Shown: positions 1 to 5,562, numbered from the stretch's first letter. The stretch: 5,562 nt of DNA from Natronohydrobacter sp. (GCA_007117255.1 SKGU01000112.1:1-5562); one strand, 5' to 3'. The notes: generated by a model from the sequence alone, not told the origin. Program-made: numbers and translations.

Positions 1-713
1 ATGTGGCCCTGCTCTCTGCAATCGGACGAGATGCGGACGGCAACGGATTGCTGACACGGGCGCAGGCGGATGGGATCGATATTTCGTTTCTGCATCGGGC
101 AGTGGCCCTGCCAACTGACCGATATATTGCAATTGAGGGCGCGCTCGGTCTGGTCGCGGCCATCGCGGATAGCTCAACTCTGGAGGCTTGTGGCGCTGAC
201 CTGCTGGCCCCTTTGCGCGATGGTCAACTTGCAAAATGGCGCGGGACAGTCGTGCTTGATTCGGGGCTGATGGATGCCCAGCTTGCAGAACTGGCGCAGA
301 GGTCATGCTCTGACAGCACAGATTTGCGCGTAACATCCGCCGCACCCGCAAAGGCAGTGCGGCTCCGCCCGTTTCTGAACAAAGGCAATGCTGTCTTCTA
401 CCTTAATCTGGGGGAAGCGAATGCTCTGCTGGCGCAGAGTTTTGCCGATAGCCATAGCGCCGCGCAGGCGCTTGTTGCAGCCGGCGCCGTGCGCGCCATT
501 GTGACCGATGGCGAAAGACCAGCAACTGACGCAGACAAAGCAGCAAGCCTCTCGCGCACCCCACCCTCGTGCGATGTTCAGCGCATCACGGGTGCGGGCG
601 ACGTGTTCATGGCCCATCACATCAACGCCGAGACGCATGGAGCCACGCGCGCCAACGCATTGGCTGCAGCGCTTGATGCGGCTGCCAGCCATATTTCCAC
701 ATCCGCAACCTGA
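1..713 (+). CDS. psuK: Pseudouridine kinase, PfkB family (5'-truncated by window edge)
   Basis: The first full codon visible is at base 3. The fragment has 236 residues and ends with TGA at 711-713. It is the C-terminal three quarters of a ribokinase/PfkB-fold sugar kinase, which is usually about 300 residues, so roughly 60-70 N-terminal residues, including the first substrate-binding glycine motif, lie outside the window. Visible landmarks, numbered in the fragment, are the early ALLSAIGRDADG stretch (2-13), the N-L-G-E-A segment (135-139), the IVTDG strand (166-170) and the family signature TGAGD (196-200), whose Asp is the catalytic base and whose glycines form the anion hole. The segment with TDRYIAIEGALG (38-49) and the VTSAAPAKAVRL segment (110-121) are typical of pseudouridine kinases. 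The enzyme would phosphorylate pseudouridine with ATP to pseudouridine 5'-phosphate in the cytoplasm. The adjacent psuG, 10 bp downstream and probably co-transcribed, makes this substrate assignment much stronger than the fold alone would. Confidence 0.9.
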   Translation, partial: VALLSAIGRDADGNGLLTRAQADGIDISFLHRAVALPTDRYIAIEGALGLVAAIADSSTLEACGADLLAPLRDGQLAKWRGTVVLDSGLMDAQLAELAQRSCSDSTDLRVTSAAPAKAVRLRPFLNKGNAVFYLNLGEANALLAQSFADSHSAAQALVAAGAVRAIVTDGERPATDADKAASLSRTPPSCDVQRITGAGDVFMAHHINAETHGATRANALAAALDAAASHISTSAT

Positions 714-717
714 AGGA
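713..717 (+). promoter_or_regulatory. Ribosome-binding site of psuG
   Basis: AAGGA starts on the last base of the psuK stop codon and lies 6 nt before the ATG at 724. It fixes the psuG start there, rather than at in-frame start codons farther upstream (the frame is open back to 508) inside psuK. The overlap of this site with the psuK stop suggests translational coupling of kinase and glycosidase. Confidence 0.75.
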
Positions 718-723
718 CGATAT

Positions 724-1641
724 ATGCCCCCGTTGAGCTTTTCCGCTGAAGTCACTGAGGCCCGCAGCGCAGGTCGGCCCATCGTTGCGCTGGAATCGAC
801 GATCATCACGCATGGCATGCCCTGGCCACAGAATTTCGAGATGGCCCAGACTGTCGAACAGGATATCCGCGACGCAGGTGCCATCCCAGCCACGATTGCC
901 GTGATGGGCGGGCGCATCCACATCGGATTGAGCAAGCAAGAGCTGACGGAACTGGCGCAAGCGCGCAATGTGATGAAGCTGAGCCGCGCTGATCTGGCCG
1001 TGGCCCTGGCCACCGGGCGCACAGGGGCGACCACTGTGGCCGCAACCATGATCTGCGCGGCCCTTGCGGGGATCGAGGTCTTTGCCACAGGCGGCATCGG
1101 GGGTGTGCATCGCGGGGCCGAGACCAGTTTCGATATCTCTGCCGATCTGCATGAACTGGCGCAAACGCCCGTCACCGTTGTCGCGGCTGGCGCCAAGGCC
1201 ATTCTTGATCTGCCGAAAACGCTGGAAGTGCTGGAAACGCTGGGCGTTCCGGTCATCGCTTACGGGCAGGATATGCTGCCTGCGTTCTGGTCGCAGGGCA
1301 GTGATCTGCGCGCGCCTTTGCGCCTGGACAGCACCGCCGAGATCGCCGCCAGCCACCGCATGCGCGCGCGCCTTGGACTGCCGGGCGGACAACTAATCGC
1401 AAACCCGATCCCGGCGCAGGCTGAAATCCCCGCCGACAGGCTTGCGCCCCTGATCGCGCAGGCCCTGGCCGAGGCCGAGGCTCAGGGCGTGGGCGCCAAG
1501 GACGTCACGCCCTTTCTGCTGGCGCGCATTTTCGAGCTGACGGGCGGCGCGTCCCTCACAGCAAATCTCGCACTTGTGCGCAATAATGCACGGCTTGGGG
1601 CGGAAATCGCGATCGCACTGGCCAAGGCACCGCTTGCATAA
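724..1641 (+). CDS. psuG: Pseudouridine-5'-phosphate glycosidase
   Basis: This 305-residue cytoplasmic enzyme, of normal length for the family, reversibly splits the C-C glycosidic bond of pseudouridine 5'-phosphate to give uracil and ribose 5-phosphate. Family hallmarks are visible in order: ALESTIITHGMPWPQN (22-37) with Glu24, the proton-donor position; ATGRTGATTVAATM (96-109); FATGGIGGVHRGAE (120-133) with His129; Asp141, at the metal-ligand position; AAGAKAILDLPKTLE (154-168) with Lys158, the Schiff-base lysine; and TGGASLTANLALVRNNA (273-289) with Asn281. Their spacing matches the E. coli enzyme residues E31, H137, D149, K166 and N289 with a near-constant offset of 7-8, so the active site looks intact. 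The start at 724 is chosen for its Shine-Dalgarno sequence and because residue 1 onward matches the normal family N-terminus. The frame stays open upstream to 508, but that part lies inside psuK. It is probably co-transcribed with psuK as a pseudouridine catabolic or salvage operon. Confidence 0.96.
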   Translation: MPPLSFSAEVTEARSAGRPIVALESTIITHGMPWPQNFEMAQTVEQDIRDAGAIPATIAVMGGRIHIGLSKQELTELAQARNVMKLSRADLAVALATGRTGATTVAATMICAALAGIEVFATGGIGGVHRGAETSFDISADLHELAQTPVTVVAAGAKAILDLPKTLEVLETLGVPVIAYGQDMLPAFWSQGSDLRAPLRLDSTAEIAASHRMRARLGLPGGQLIANPIPAQAEIPADRLAPLIAQALAEAEAQGVGAKDVTPFLLARIFELTGGASLTANLALVRNNARLGAEIAIALAKAPLA

Positions 1642-1692
1642 CGCGGCAGGCTTGCCCATCTTCGCGCCCAGTTCTTTGGGAAATCGAATCAT

Positions 1693-2400
1693 ATGAGCCT
1701 AGATCCCGGCAAACGCGGCCTGATCGCATCCTTACGCGGCAATTTTCTGGCGGGTCTGGCAGTTATCGCGCCAGGCGTGCTGACAATATGGCTCGTCTGG
1801 GCGGTCATCACTTGGATTGACGGCATTGTCCTGCCGCTGATCCCGTCACGGTTCCGCCCTGAAGCCCTGACCGGTTGGGACATTCCAGGTGTGGGCGTGG
1901 TGGTGTTTTTGGCCTTCACGCTGGTGATGGGCTATTTCACCAAGGGTCTGATCGGGCGCACTTTGGTTAATTGGGGCGAACGGATCGTCGAGGCGATGCC
2001 TGTGATCCGGTCGATCTACAATGCCGTCAAGCAGATTGCCGATACCATCCTGTCGCGTCAGGCGCCCACATTCGACCGGGCCTGCCTTGTGGAATACCCA
2101 CGCCCCGGCATATGGGCGATGGCCTTCATTTCAACGACAGCGCGCGGCGAAATCGGGGATCGGCTGGGCGAGAATGGCGAAATGATCTCGATTTTCCTGC
2201 CCACGACACCCAATCCGACATCGGGTTTTCTACTCTTCGTCCCGCGTAAGGACGTGATCGAACTGGATATGGCGATCGAGGACGCGGCCAAACTGGTGAT
2301 CTCGGCGGGTCTGGTCTATCCCGCCTCGCGCAAACCCCGTTCGGTTGCCGCAAACGAGACCGCACCCGTCAGCCAAACATCGCTTCAAGATCAACCGTAG
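1693..2400 (+). CDS. DUF502 family inner-membrane protein
   Basis: This 235-residue protein belongs to the DUF502 family, relatives of the plant LIKE-COV proteins, whose biochemical role is not established. The N-terminus is short, positively charged and followed by two hydrophobic segments, about 18-42 (with the A-P-G-V-L-T turn at 26-31) and about 64-85. A region with PVIRSIYNAVKQIADT (103-118) follows, then a soluble C-terminal domain containing the most conserved family motif, FLPTTPNPTSGFLLFVP (168-184). The last 30 or so residues are polar and low in conservation. The start ATG at 1693 has only a weak GGGA (1678-1681) 11 nt upstream, and no better start is close. The gene follows psuG by 51 bp with no terminator visible between them, so read-through from the psu operon is possible, but a functional link is not implied. 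Its 3' end overlaps the convergent patatin gene. I am confident of the family but do not assign a function. Confidence 0.9.
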   Translation: MSLDPGKRGLIASLRGNFLAGLAVIAPGVLTIWLVWAVITWIDGIVLPLIPSRFRPEALTGWDIPGVGVVVFLAFTLVMGYFTKGLIGRTLVNWGERIVEAMPVIRSIYNAVKQIADTILSRQAPTFDRACLVEYPRPGIWAMAFISTTARGEIGDRLGENGEMISIFLPTTPNPTSGFLLFVPRKDVIELDMAIEDAAKLVISAGLVYPASRKPRSVAANETAPVSQTSLQDQP

Positions 2401-3403
2401 CGTGATCGTTCAGCGCCGCCTTGTGTGATGACAGGAATGTGTCACAGGCCTTGCGACCTGCTTCCTTCAGACTGTGCAGCAGAAATGGCGTCGGCGTGAC
2501 CTTACTGGTCACAGATAGCGTGGTCATCAGGTCATCATCGGCCACCATATGCACCAGCACATCCTTCATCGTCCCGCGCTCCATCCGGCCTTGCGCGATC
2601 AGTTCCTTGACAAATTGAATGGCCCGCAATTCCCGCAGCAGAGAGGAATTGAAACTGATCTCGTTGATCCGGTTCTGAATATCCTGCGGGGTCTGTGGCA
2701 CATCATCACGCCGCAGCGGATTGATATTCACGATCATCACATCATCGGGCAGATGCGGGGCATATAGGGGGAACAGCGCGGGGTTGCCCGTGTAGCCGCC
2801 ATCCCAGAAGGCTTCCATCTCACCCGTTTTCGGATCCTTGAATTCAACTGCCTGAAAAAGCGTCGGCAGGCAGGCCGACGCCATGATGACCTCGCCAGTG
2901 ACCTCCGTGCCGGAAAACACGCGGATCTTGCCGGTGCGCACATTGGTTGCGGCAATATGCAGCTCCGGCCCGTCATTGGCGCAGACCTGATCGTAATTCA
3001 GCGAGCGCACAACAGGTTCCAGCGGGTTGCGATAGAGCGGCCCATATTGATAGGGGCTGCTGACCAGCGCCGCGACATTCATGGGCGAGACCGGCATCAC
3101 GGACTCCATCCATGAATTGATCATGCCCACAGGCGGCAAAGCCTGCGCGATCCATCCCGTCAGACGCAGATCATGCACAGCGCCCACCTGATGCCAGATC
3201 CGGTCCAGCAGCACCCGCGCCCCCTGCGCACCGCCTTGCGCATAACCTGCTTTCAGCGCCGCACCATTCAGCGCCCCTGCGGAAGTGCCCGATATTGCAG
3301 CGATCTCGATATCGCTTTCCTGCAACAGCCGGTCCAGCACCCCCCAAGTAAAGGCACCATGCGCCCCGCCGCCCTGCAAGGCCAGATTGATCCGCTTGAC
3401 CAT
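2369..3403 (-). CDS. Patatin-like phospholipase/esterase
   Basis: This 344-residue serine hydrolase has a patatin domain. The glycine-rich oxyanion-hole motif LQGGGAHGAF is at 9-18, the nucleophile elbow SGTSAG at 38-43 (Ser41) and the catalytic Asp motif WDGGY at 200-204 (Asp201), giving a complete Ser-Asp dyad. The region after about residue 215 is probably the DUF3734-type C-terminal extension common in alphaproteobacterial members (inferred from memory of the family). No signal peptide is seen, so the protein is probably cytosolic or peripheral to membranes or granules. I chose the ATG at 3403 over the TTG one codon earlier because GGAG lies 7 nt before the ATG. It follows bdhA by 93 bp on the same strand, as in the Legionella bdhA-patD operon. 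That context suggests a role in polyhydroxybutyrate or lipid turnover, but the substrate cannot be read from sequence. Its last 32 bp overlap the DUF502 gene tail to tail. Confidence 0.93.
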   Translation of the reverse strand: MVKRINLALQGGGAHGAFTWGVLDRLLQESDIEIAAISGTSAGALNGAALKAGYAQGGAQGARVLLDRIWHQVGAVHDLRLTGWIAQALPPVGMINSWMESVMPVSPMNVAALVSSPYQYGPLYRNPLEPVVRSLNYDQVCANDGPELHIAATNVRTGKIRVFSGTEVTGEVIMASACLPTLFQAVEFKDPKTGEMEAFWDGGYTGNPALFPLYAPHLPDDVMIVNINPLRRDDVPQTPQDIQNRINEISFNSSLLRELRAIQFVKELIAQGRMERGTMKDVLVHMVADDDLMTTLSVTSKVTPTPFLLHSLKEAGRKACDTFLSSHKAALNDHATVDLEAMFG

Positions 3404-3406
3404 CAA

Positions 3407-3466
3407 CTTACTCCATCTGCGCCGAACCAGAAGGCCCCGCCCTGTTTCATCTTGCCAAAAATACTC
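3407..3466 (-). repeat. Probable Rhodobacteraceae recurrent intergenic sequence
   Basis: Read on the minus strand, this 60-bp stretch contains GAGTATTTTTGGCAAGATG near its left end and runs into ATGGAGTAAG just before the patatin start. Conceptual translation in the patatin frame gives a peptide beginning EYFWQDETGRG and ending RRRWSK. I recall this peptide as appearing at the ends of many unrelated Rhodobacteraceae ORFs, which would mark it as a dispersed intergenic element rather than coding sequence. Only one copy is present in this window, so repetitiveness is a recollection, not something seen here. Confidence 0.5.
3411..3414 (-). promoter_or_regulatory. Ribosome-binding site of the patatin gene
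   Basis: GGAG on the minus strand lies 7 nt before the ATG at 3403 but only 4 nt before the alternative TTG at 3406, so it favours the ATG. It lies within the putative recurrent intergenic sequence. Confidence 0.65.
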
Positions 3467-3496
3467 AAATAGACCGCCCGCGCCCAGGCACCCCGC

Positions 3497-4270
3497 TCAA
3501 AGCGCCGTCCAGCCACCATCCACCGAAATGGTGGTGCCCGTGATCTGAGCCGCTGCATCAGAGCACAGAAACACTGCTGTGCCGCCCATCTGCTCGACCG
3601 TCGCAAACTCGCCCGAAGGCTGGCGGGACAGCATGACCTCCTTGATCACCGTTTCACGGTCCATGTTATGGGTCTTCATCTGGTCAGGGATCTGGTTCTC
3701 TACAATTGGCGTCAGCACATAACCCGGACAGATCGCATTACAGGTCACGCCCTTGCCCGCTGCTTCCAGTGCCGTCACCTTGGTCAGCCCAACGACCCCA
3801 TGCTTGGCCGCGACATAGGCAGACTTGTAGGGGCTGGCGGTCAAACCATGAGCCGAGGCAATATTGATCACGCGCCCCCAGCCTTTTTGATACATCCCCG
3901 GCAAAGCCGCCGCCGTTGTGTGAAATGCCGAGGACATGTTGATCGCGATGATCGCATCCCATTTTTCGCCCGGAAACTCCTCGATCCTCGCCACATGCTG
4001 AATGCCGGCATTGTTGATCAGGATATCGCAGCCACCCGCCTTTTCCACCAGCGCGCGGCATTCTGCTGGCTTTGACATATCGGCCGAGATGTAGCGCACA
4101 GTTGCACCAGTCTCTTCGGCCAGTTTTGACGCGATGGCGTGGTCTTCGTCCGTGTCAGAGAACGAGTTCAGAACCACTTCTGCCCCAGCCAACGCCAGCT
4201 CTTTCGCGATCCCCAGACCGATCCCCGATGTCGATCCGGTCACGATCGCGCGTTTTCCAGAAATCTGCAT
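3497..4270 (-). CDS. bdhA: D-3-hydroxybutyrate dehydrogenase (SDR family)
   Basis: This 257-residue classical short-chain dehydrogenase/reductase interconverts D-3-hydroxybutyrate and acetoacetate with NAD(H) in the cytosol, a key step in using stored polyhydroxybutyrate. The cofactor motif TGSTSGIG (11-18), NNAG (86-89) and the catalytic set Asn111, Ser139, Tyr152 and Lys156 are all present. Residues known to bind the carboxylate of hydroxybutyrate in bacterial enzymes of this type are also in place: Gln91, His141, Lys149 and Gln193. This makes the substrate assignment much firmer than a generic SDR call. The C-terminus, ITGTTISVDGGW (243-254), is typical of the family. The ATG at 4270 is preceded by a strong GAGGAG (4278-4283) 7 nt away. 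The patatin gene lies directly downstream on the same strand with no terminator in between, so the two probably form an operon. No convincing sigma70 promoter was found in the 100 bp immediately upstream. Confidence 0.96.
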   Translation of the reverse strand: MQISGKRAIVTGSTSGIGLGIAKELALAGAEVVLNSFSDTDEDHAIASKLAEETGATVRYISADMSKPAECRALVEKAGGCDILINNAGIQHVARIEEFPGEKWDAIIAINMSSAFHTTAAALPGMYQKGWGRVINIASAHGLTASPYKSAYVAAKHGVVGLTKVTALEAAGKGVTCNAICPGYVLTPIVENQIPDQMKTHNMDRETVIKEVMLSRQPSGEFATVEQMGGTAVFLCSDAAAQITGTTISVDGGWTAL

Positions 4271-4376
4271 GTCGCCACTCCTCGATTTGCCTTATCGGGT
4301 ACAGAGGATAAACGCTGCGCCTGCGAAGGCCAGTGCGAAGTGAGAAATCCTTGATGTTGACGCGCGGCACAATGCC

Positions 4377-4404
4377 AAAAAAAACGCCCGCACAAGGCGG
4401 GCGT
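4377..4404 (-). terminator. Intrinsic terminator, minus strand
   Basis: A perfect 8-bp GC-rich stem (4397-4404 pairing with 4384-4391) with a 5-nt loop is followed on the minus strand by a run of eight T (4384-4377, the first also closing the stem). On the plus strand the stem is followed by mixed sequence, so it would work only for leftward transcription. It lies upstream of bdhA and not downstream of any visible protein gene, so it must end a transcript that starts to its right. Confidence 0.88.
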
Positions 4405-4417
4405 CAGTTATTGAGGC

Positions 4418-4441
4418 AGGTTTCATACAGGCAAGAAACCT
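4418..4441 (-). other. Stem-loop 1 of the predicted small RNA
   Basis: The perfect inverted repeat AGGTTTC/GAAACCT has a 10-nt loop (UUGCCUGUAU on the minus strand). It lies between the predicted start site and the terminator. The loop could be a pairing surface, but the target is unknown. Confidence 0.55.
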
Positions 4442-4457
4442 ATCGAGCAGTACGTCA

Positions 4458-4486
4458 TATATAACCATTCCATCCGGCGCTTCCAA
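4458..4486 (-). promoter_or_regulatory. Sigma70-like promoter for the predicted small RNA
   Basis: Read on the minus strand, the -35 is TTGGAA (4486-4481), the spacer is exactly 17 bp and the -10 is TATATA (4463-4458), which predicts a start at an A near 4451. It is the best sigma70-like match noticed in the intergenic region and points toward the terminator. Confidence 0.6.
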
Positions 4487-4495
4487 GCTAAAAGT

Positions 4496-4524
4496 TTGAA
4501 AACCTTGGCAACGCACTGTAGCGT
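4496..4524 (+). promoter_or_regulatory. Weak candidate promoter for yejA
   Basis: TTGAAA (4496-4501) and TAGCGT (4519-4524) are separated by 17 bp, which would give a leader of about 35 nt before the yejA ATG. The -10 element matches consensus poorly, so this is tentative. Confidence 0.3.
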
Positions 4525-4565
4525 CTACGGAAACCGCACCCCACAAGCACCCCGGAGAAGCTGTC

Positions 4566-5562
4566 ATGCTGTCACACTTGCGCCAATCTGTAACCATATT
4601 GGCCTTTGCAGCAACCTGTGCAGTGTTGCCGTCTGCCAGTCTGTCAGAAGCGCAGCACGCCATAGCTATGTATGGCGAGCCCGCCCTACCCCCAGATTTT
4701 GCACATCTGCCCCATGTCAACCCGGCTGCCCCCAAGGGCGGGCGCATCGTTCAGGGTGAAGTTGGCGGCTTTGATTCGCTCAATCCCTTCATCTTGCGGG
4801 GCCGCGCCCCATGGCAGTTGCAGTATCTGGCTTATGAAGGTTTGATGGGCCGATCCTGGGACGAGCCTTTCACGCTTTACGGTCTGTTGGCCGAATCGGT
4901 CGAAACGGATGACGCCCGCGAATGGGTCGAATTCACCCTGCGCGAAGAGGCCCGATTCTCGGATGGCAGCCCGGTGACAGTCGAGGATGTGCTCTGGTCA
5001 TTTGAAACGCTCGGCACAGTCGGGCACCCACGCTATCACGGCGCATGGGGCCGAATAGAGACCGCCGAAGCCACGGGCCCGCGCTCCGTGCGCTTCACCT
5101 TTGTGGAACCGGACCGCGAATTGCCACTGGTTCTGGGCCTGCGCCCGATCCTGCAGAAAGCACAATGGGAAGGGCGTGACTTCGCGGAATCCGGCATGTC
5201 GGTCATTCCAATCGGCACCGCCCCTTATGTGATCGATCGTTTCGAGTCTGGCCGCTACCTCTATCTGAAACGCAATCCCGACTATTGGGGCCGCGATCTG
5301 CCTTTCATGCGCGGACAGGCCAATCTCGACGAGGTCCGCATGGAGTTCTTTGGCGACAGCAACGCAATGTTCCAGGCCTTCACGTCGGGCCTGCTGAACA
5401 CGATGCGCGAAACCAATGCCCATGCTTGGAACACACGCTATGATTTCCCGGCCGTGCAGGCCGGTGACGTGGTGAAATCCGAAATCCCCCACGGGCGCCC
5501 GTCAGGCATAGCGGGTTTTGTGATGAACATGCGCAACCCGCTTTTTGCCGACTGGCGTGTGC
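4566..5562 (+). CDS. yejA: Periplasmic oligopeptide-binding protein, YejA type (3'-truncated by window edge)
   Basis: The frame is open from the ATG at 4566 to the window end, giving 332 codons. GGAG (4554-4557) lies 8 nt before the start. Residues 1-29 look like a Sec signal peptide: a short basic start, a hydrophobic core, and probable cleavage after S-E-A at 27-29. The mature start, QHAIAMYGEPALPPDF, followed by VNPAAPKGGRIVQG (51-64) and FDSLNPF (69-75), is characteristic of YejA-like members of the family-5 solute-binding proteins. The family motif RFSDGSPVTVEDVLWSF (130-146) is also present. The protein would bind peptides or peptide-like compounds in the periplasm and hand them to a YejBEF-type ABC permease. 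Full-length members are about 600 residues, so nearly half is beyond the window, where yejB/E/F may follow. Cys18 in the signal region lacks a proper lipobox, so a lipoprotein is unlikely. The substrate is not certain: microcin C is known for E. coli YejABEF. Confidence 0.9.
   Translation, partial: MLSHLRQSVTILAFAATCAVLPSASLSEAQHAIAMYGEPALPPDFAHLPHVNPAAPKGGRIVQGEVGGFDSLNPFILRGRAPWQLQYLAYEGLMGRSWDEPFTLYGLLAESVETDDAREWVEFTLREEARFSDGSPVTVEDVLWSFETLGTVGHPRYHGAWGRIETAEATGPRSVRFTFVEPDRELPLVLGLRPILQKAQWEGRDFAESGMSVIPIGTAPYVIDRFESGRYLYLKRNPDYWGRDLPFMRGQANLDEVRMEFFGDSNAMFQAFTSGLLNTMRETNAHAWNTRYDFPAVQAGDVVKSEIPHGRPSGIAGFVMNMRNPLFADWRV

Larger units (their letters stand above)
4377..4451 (-). ncRNA. Predicted small RNA or terminated leader upstream of bdhA
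   Basis: The boundaries are inferred from a promoter at 4458-4486 and the intrinsic terminator. The roughly 75-nt transcript would start near 4451 with about 10 unpaired nt. A 7-bp stem follows (4435-4441 with 4418-4424) with a 10-nt loop, then a 13-nt A/U-rich linker (4417-4405), and finally the terminator hairpin with its U tail. This two-hairpin layout with an exposed loop and linker is typical of trans-acting bacterial small RNAs. I do not recognise it as a named family. The alternative is a premature-termination leader controlling bdhA, 107 bp downstream. Confidence 0.6.
4271..4565. other. Divergent intergenic region between bdhA and yejA
   Basis: These 295 bp separate two genes read in opposite directions. 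The part nearest bdhA (4271-4376) shows only its Shine-Dalgarno sequence and no clear promoter. The middle (4377-4486) holds a minus-strand promoter, a stem-loop and an intrinsic terminator that together predict a small RNA or leader. The part nearest yejA (4487-4565) holds a weak candidate promoter and the yejA ribosome-binding site. No convincing protein gene is seen: an open minus-strand frame from 4426 to 4292 (44 codons) has no ribosome-binding site and runs through the terminator. Confidence 0.85.

Noticed and set aside
508..723. An N-terminal extension of psuG beginning at 508 inside psuK
   Set aside because: It overlaps the kinase coding frame by more than 200 bp, its residues do not resemble psuG, and the ATG at 724 has a good Shine-Dalgarno sequence and the normal family N-terminus.
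303..1392. Long minus-strand open frames opposite psuK and psuG (317 and 256 codons)
   Set aside because: They lie opposite well-supported genes with complete catalytic motifs, and their translations have the Arg/Ala/Cys-rich composition typical of antisense frames in GC-rich DNA.
1642..1692. Possible terminator between psuG and the DUF502 gene (short inverted repeat around GGCAGGCTTGCC)
   Set aside because: The stem is too short and no T-run follows on either strand.
3404..3406. TTG as the patatin start codon
   Set aside because: The ATG immediately after it is better spaced from GGAG (7 nt versus 4 nt) and gives the usual short N-terminus before the glycine-rich motif.
4292..4426. A 44-codon minus-strand ORF starting inside the predicted small RNA, with a somewhat hydrophobic C-terminus
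   Set aside because: It has no ribosome-binding site, its start lies at the edge of stem-loop 1, and it is interrupted at RNA level by the intrinsic terminator. A longer version reaching 4747 would also run across the yejA start.
4580..4622. Lipoprotein signal at Cys18 of the YejA-type protein
   Set aside because: The residues before the Cys (A-A-T) do not fit a lipobox, and a normal signal peptidase I site lies after residue 29.
4998..5492. 164-codon minus-strand ORF opposite yejA
   Set aside because: It is antisense to the solute-binding protein frame, which shows a signal peptide and conserved family motifs; the antisense product is not recognisable.

Overview
The window looks like chromosomal DNA of an alphaproteobacterium, most likely a member of the Rhodobacteraceae (Roseobacter/Rhodobacter group). 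This rests on the GC-rich codon use, the gene families present, and a short intergenic sequence (3407-3466) that I recall, but cannot check here, as recurring in that family. No mobile element, CRISPR array, tRNA or rRNA is visible.

Layout. On the plus strand, positions 1-1641 carry the end of a PfkB-type pseudouridine kinase gene (psuK, 5' end outside the window) followed 10 bp later by a complete pseudouridine-5'-phosphate glycosidase gene (psuG). Together they form a two-step pathway turning pseudouridine into uracil and ribose 5-phosphate. After a 51-bp gap comes a DUF502 membrane protein of unknown function (1693-2400). Its 3' end overlaps by 32 bp the 3' end of a convergent, minus-strand patatin-like hydrolase gene (2369-3403). 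Upstream of the patatin gene and co-oriented with it is a D-3-hydroxybutyrate dehydrogenase gene (bdhA, 3497-4270). The pair resembles the bdhA-patD arrangement known from Legionella and points to polyhydroxybutyrate/ketone-body metabolism. At the right edge, 4566 to the window end holds the N-terminal 332 codons of a periplasmic oligopeptide-binding protein of the YejA type, transcribed rightward.

The 295-bp region between the divergent bdhA and yejA genes (4271-4565) is the most interesting non-coding stretch. It contains a strong intrinsic terminator that works only on the minus strand. About 50 nt before it is a good sigma70-like promoter (TTGGAA, 17 bp, TATATA), and a second stem-loop lies between the two. 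Together they predict a roughly 75-nt small RNA, or a terminated leader of bdhA, that no protein annotation would reveal. A second curiosity is the bdhA-patatin spacer. It holds the recurring sequence, which appears to supply the patatin ribosome-binding site, and it is free of stop codons, so a single TGA separates the two genes in the same frame. The coding genes themselves belong to known families.
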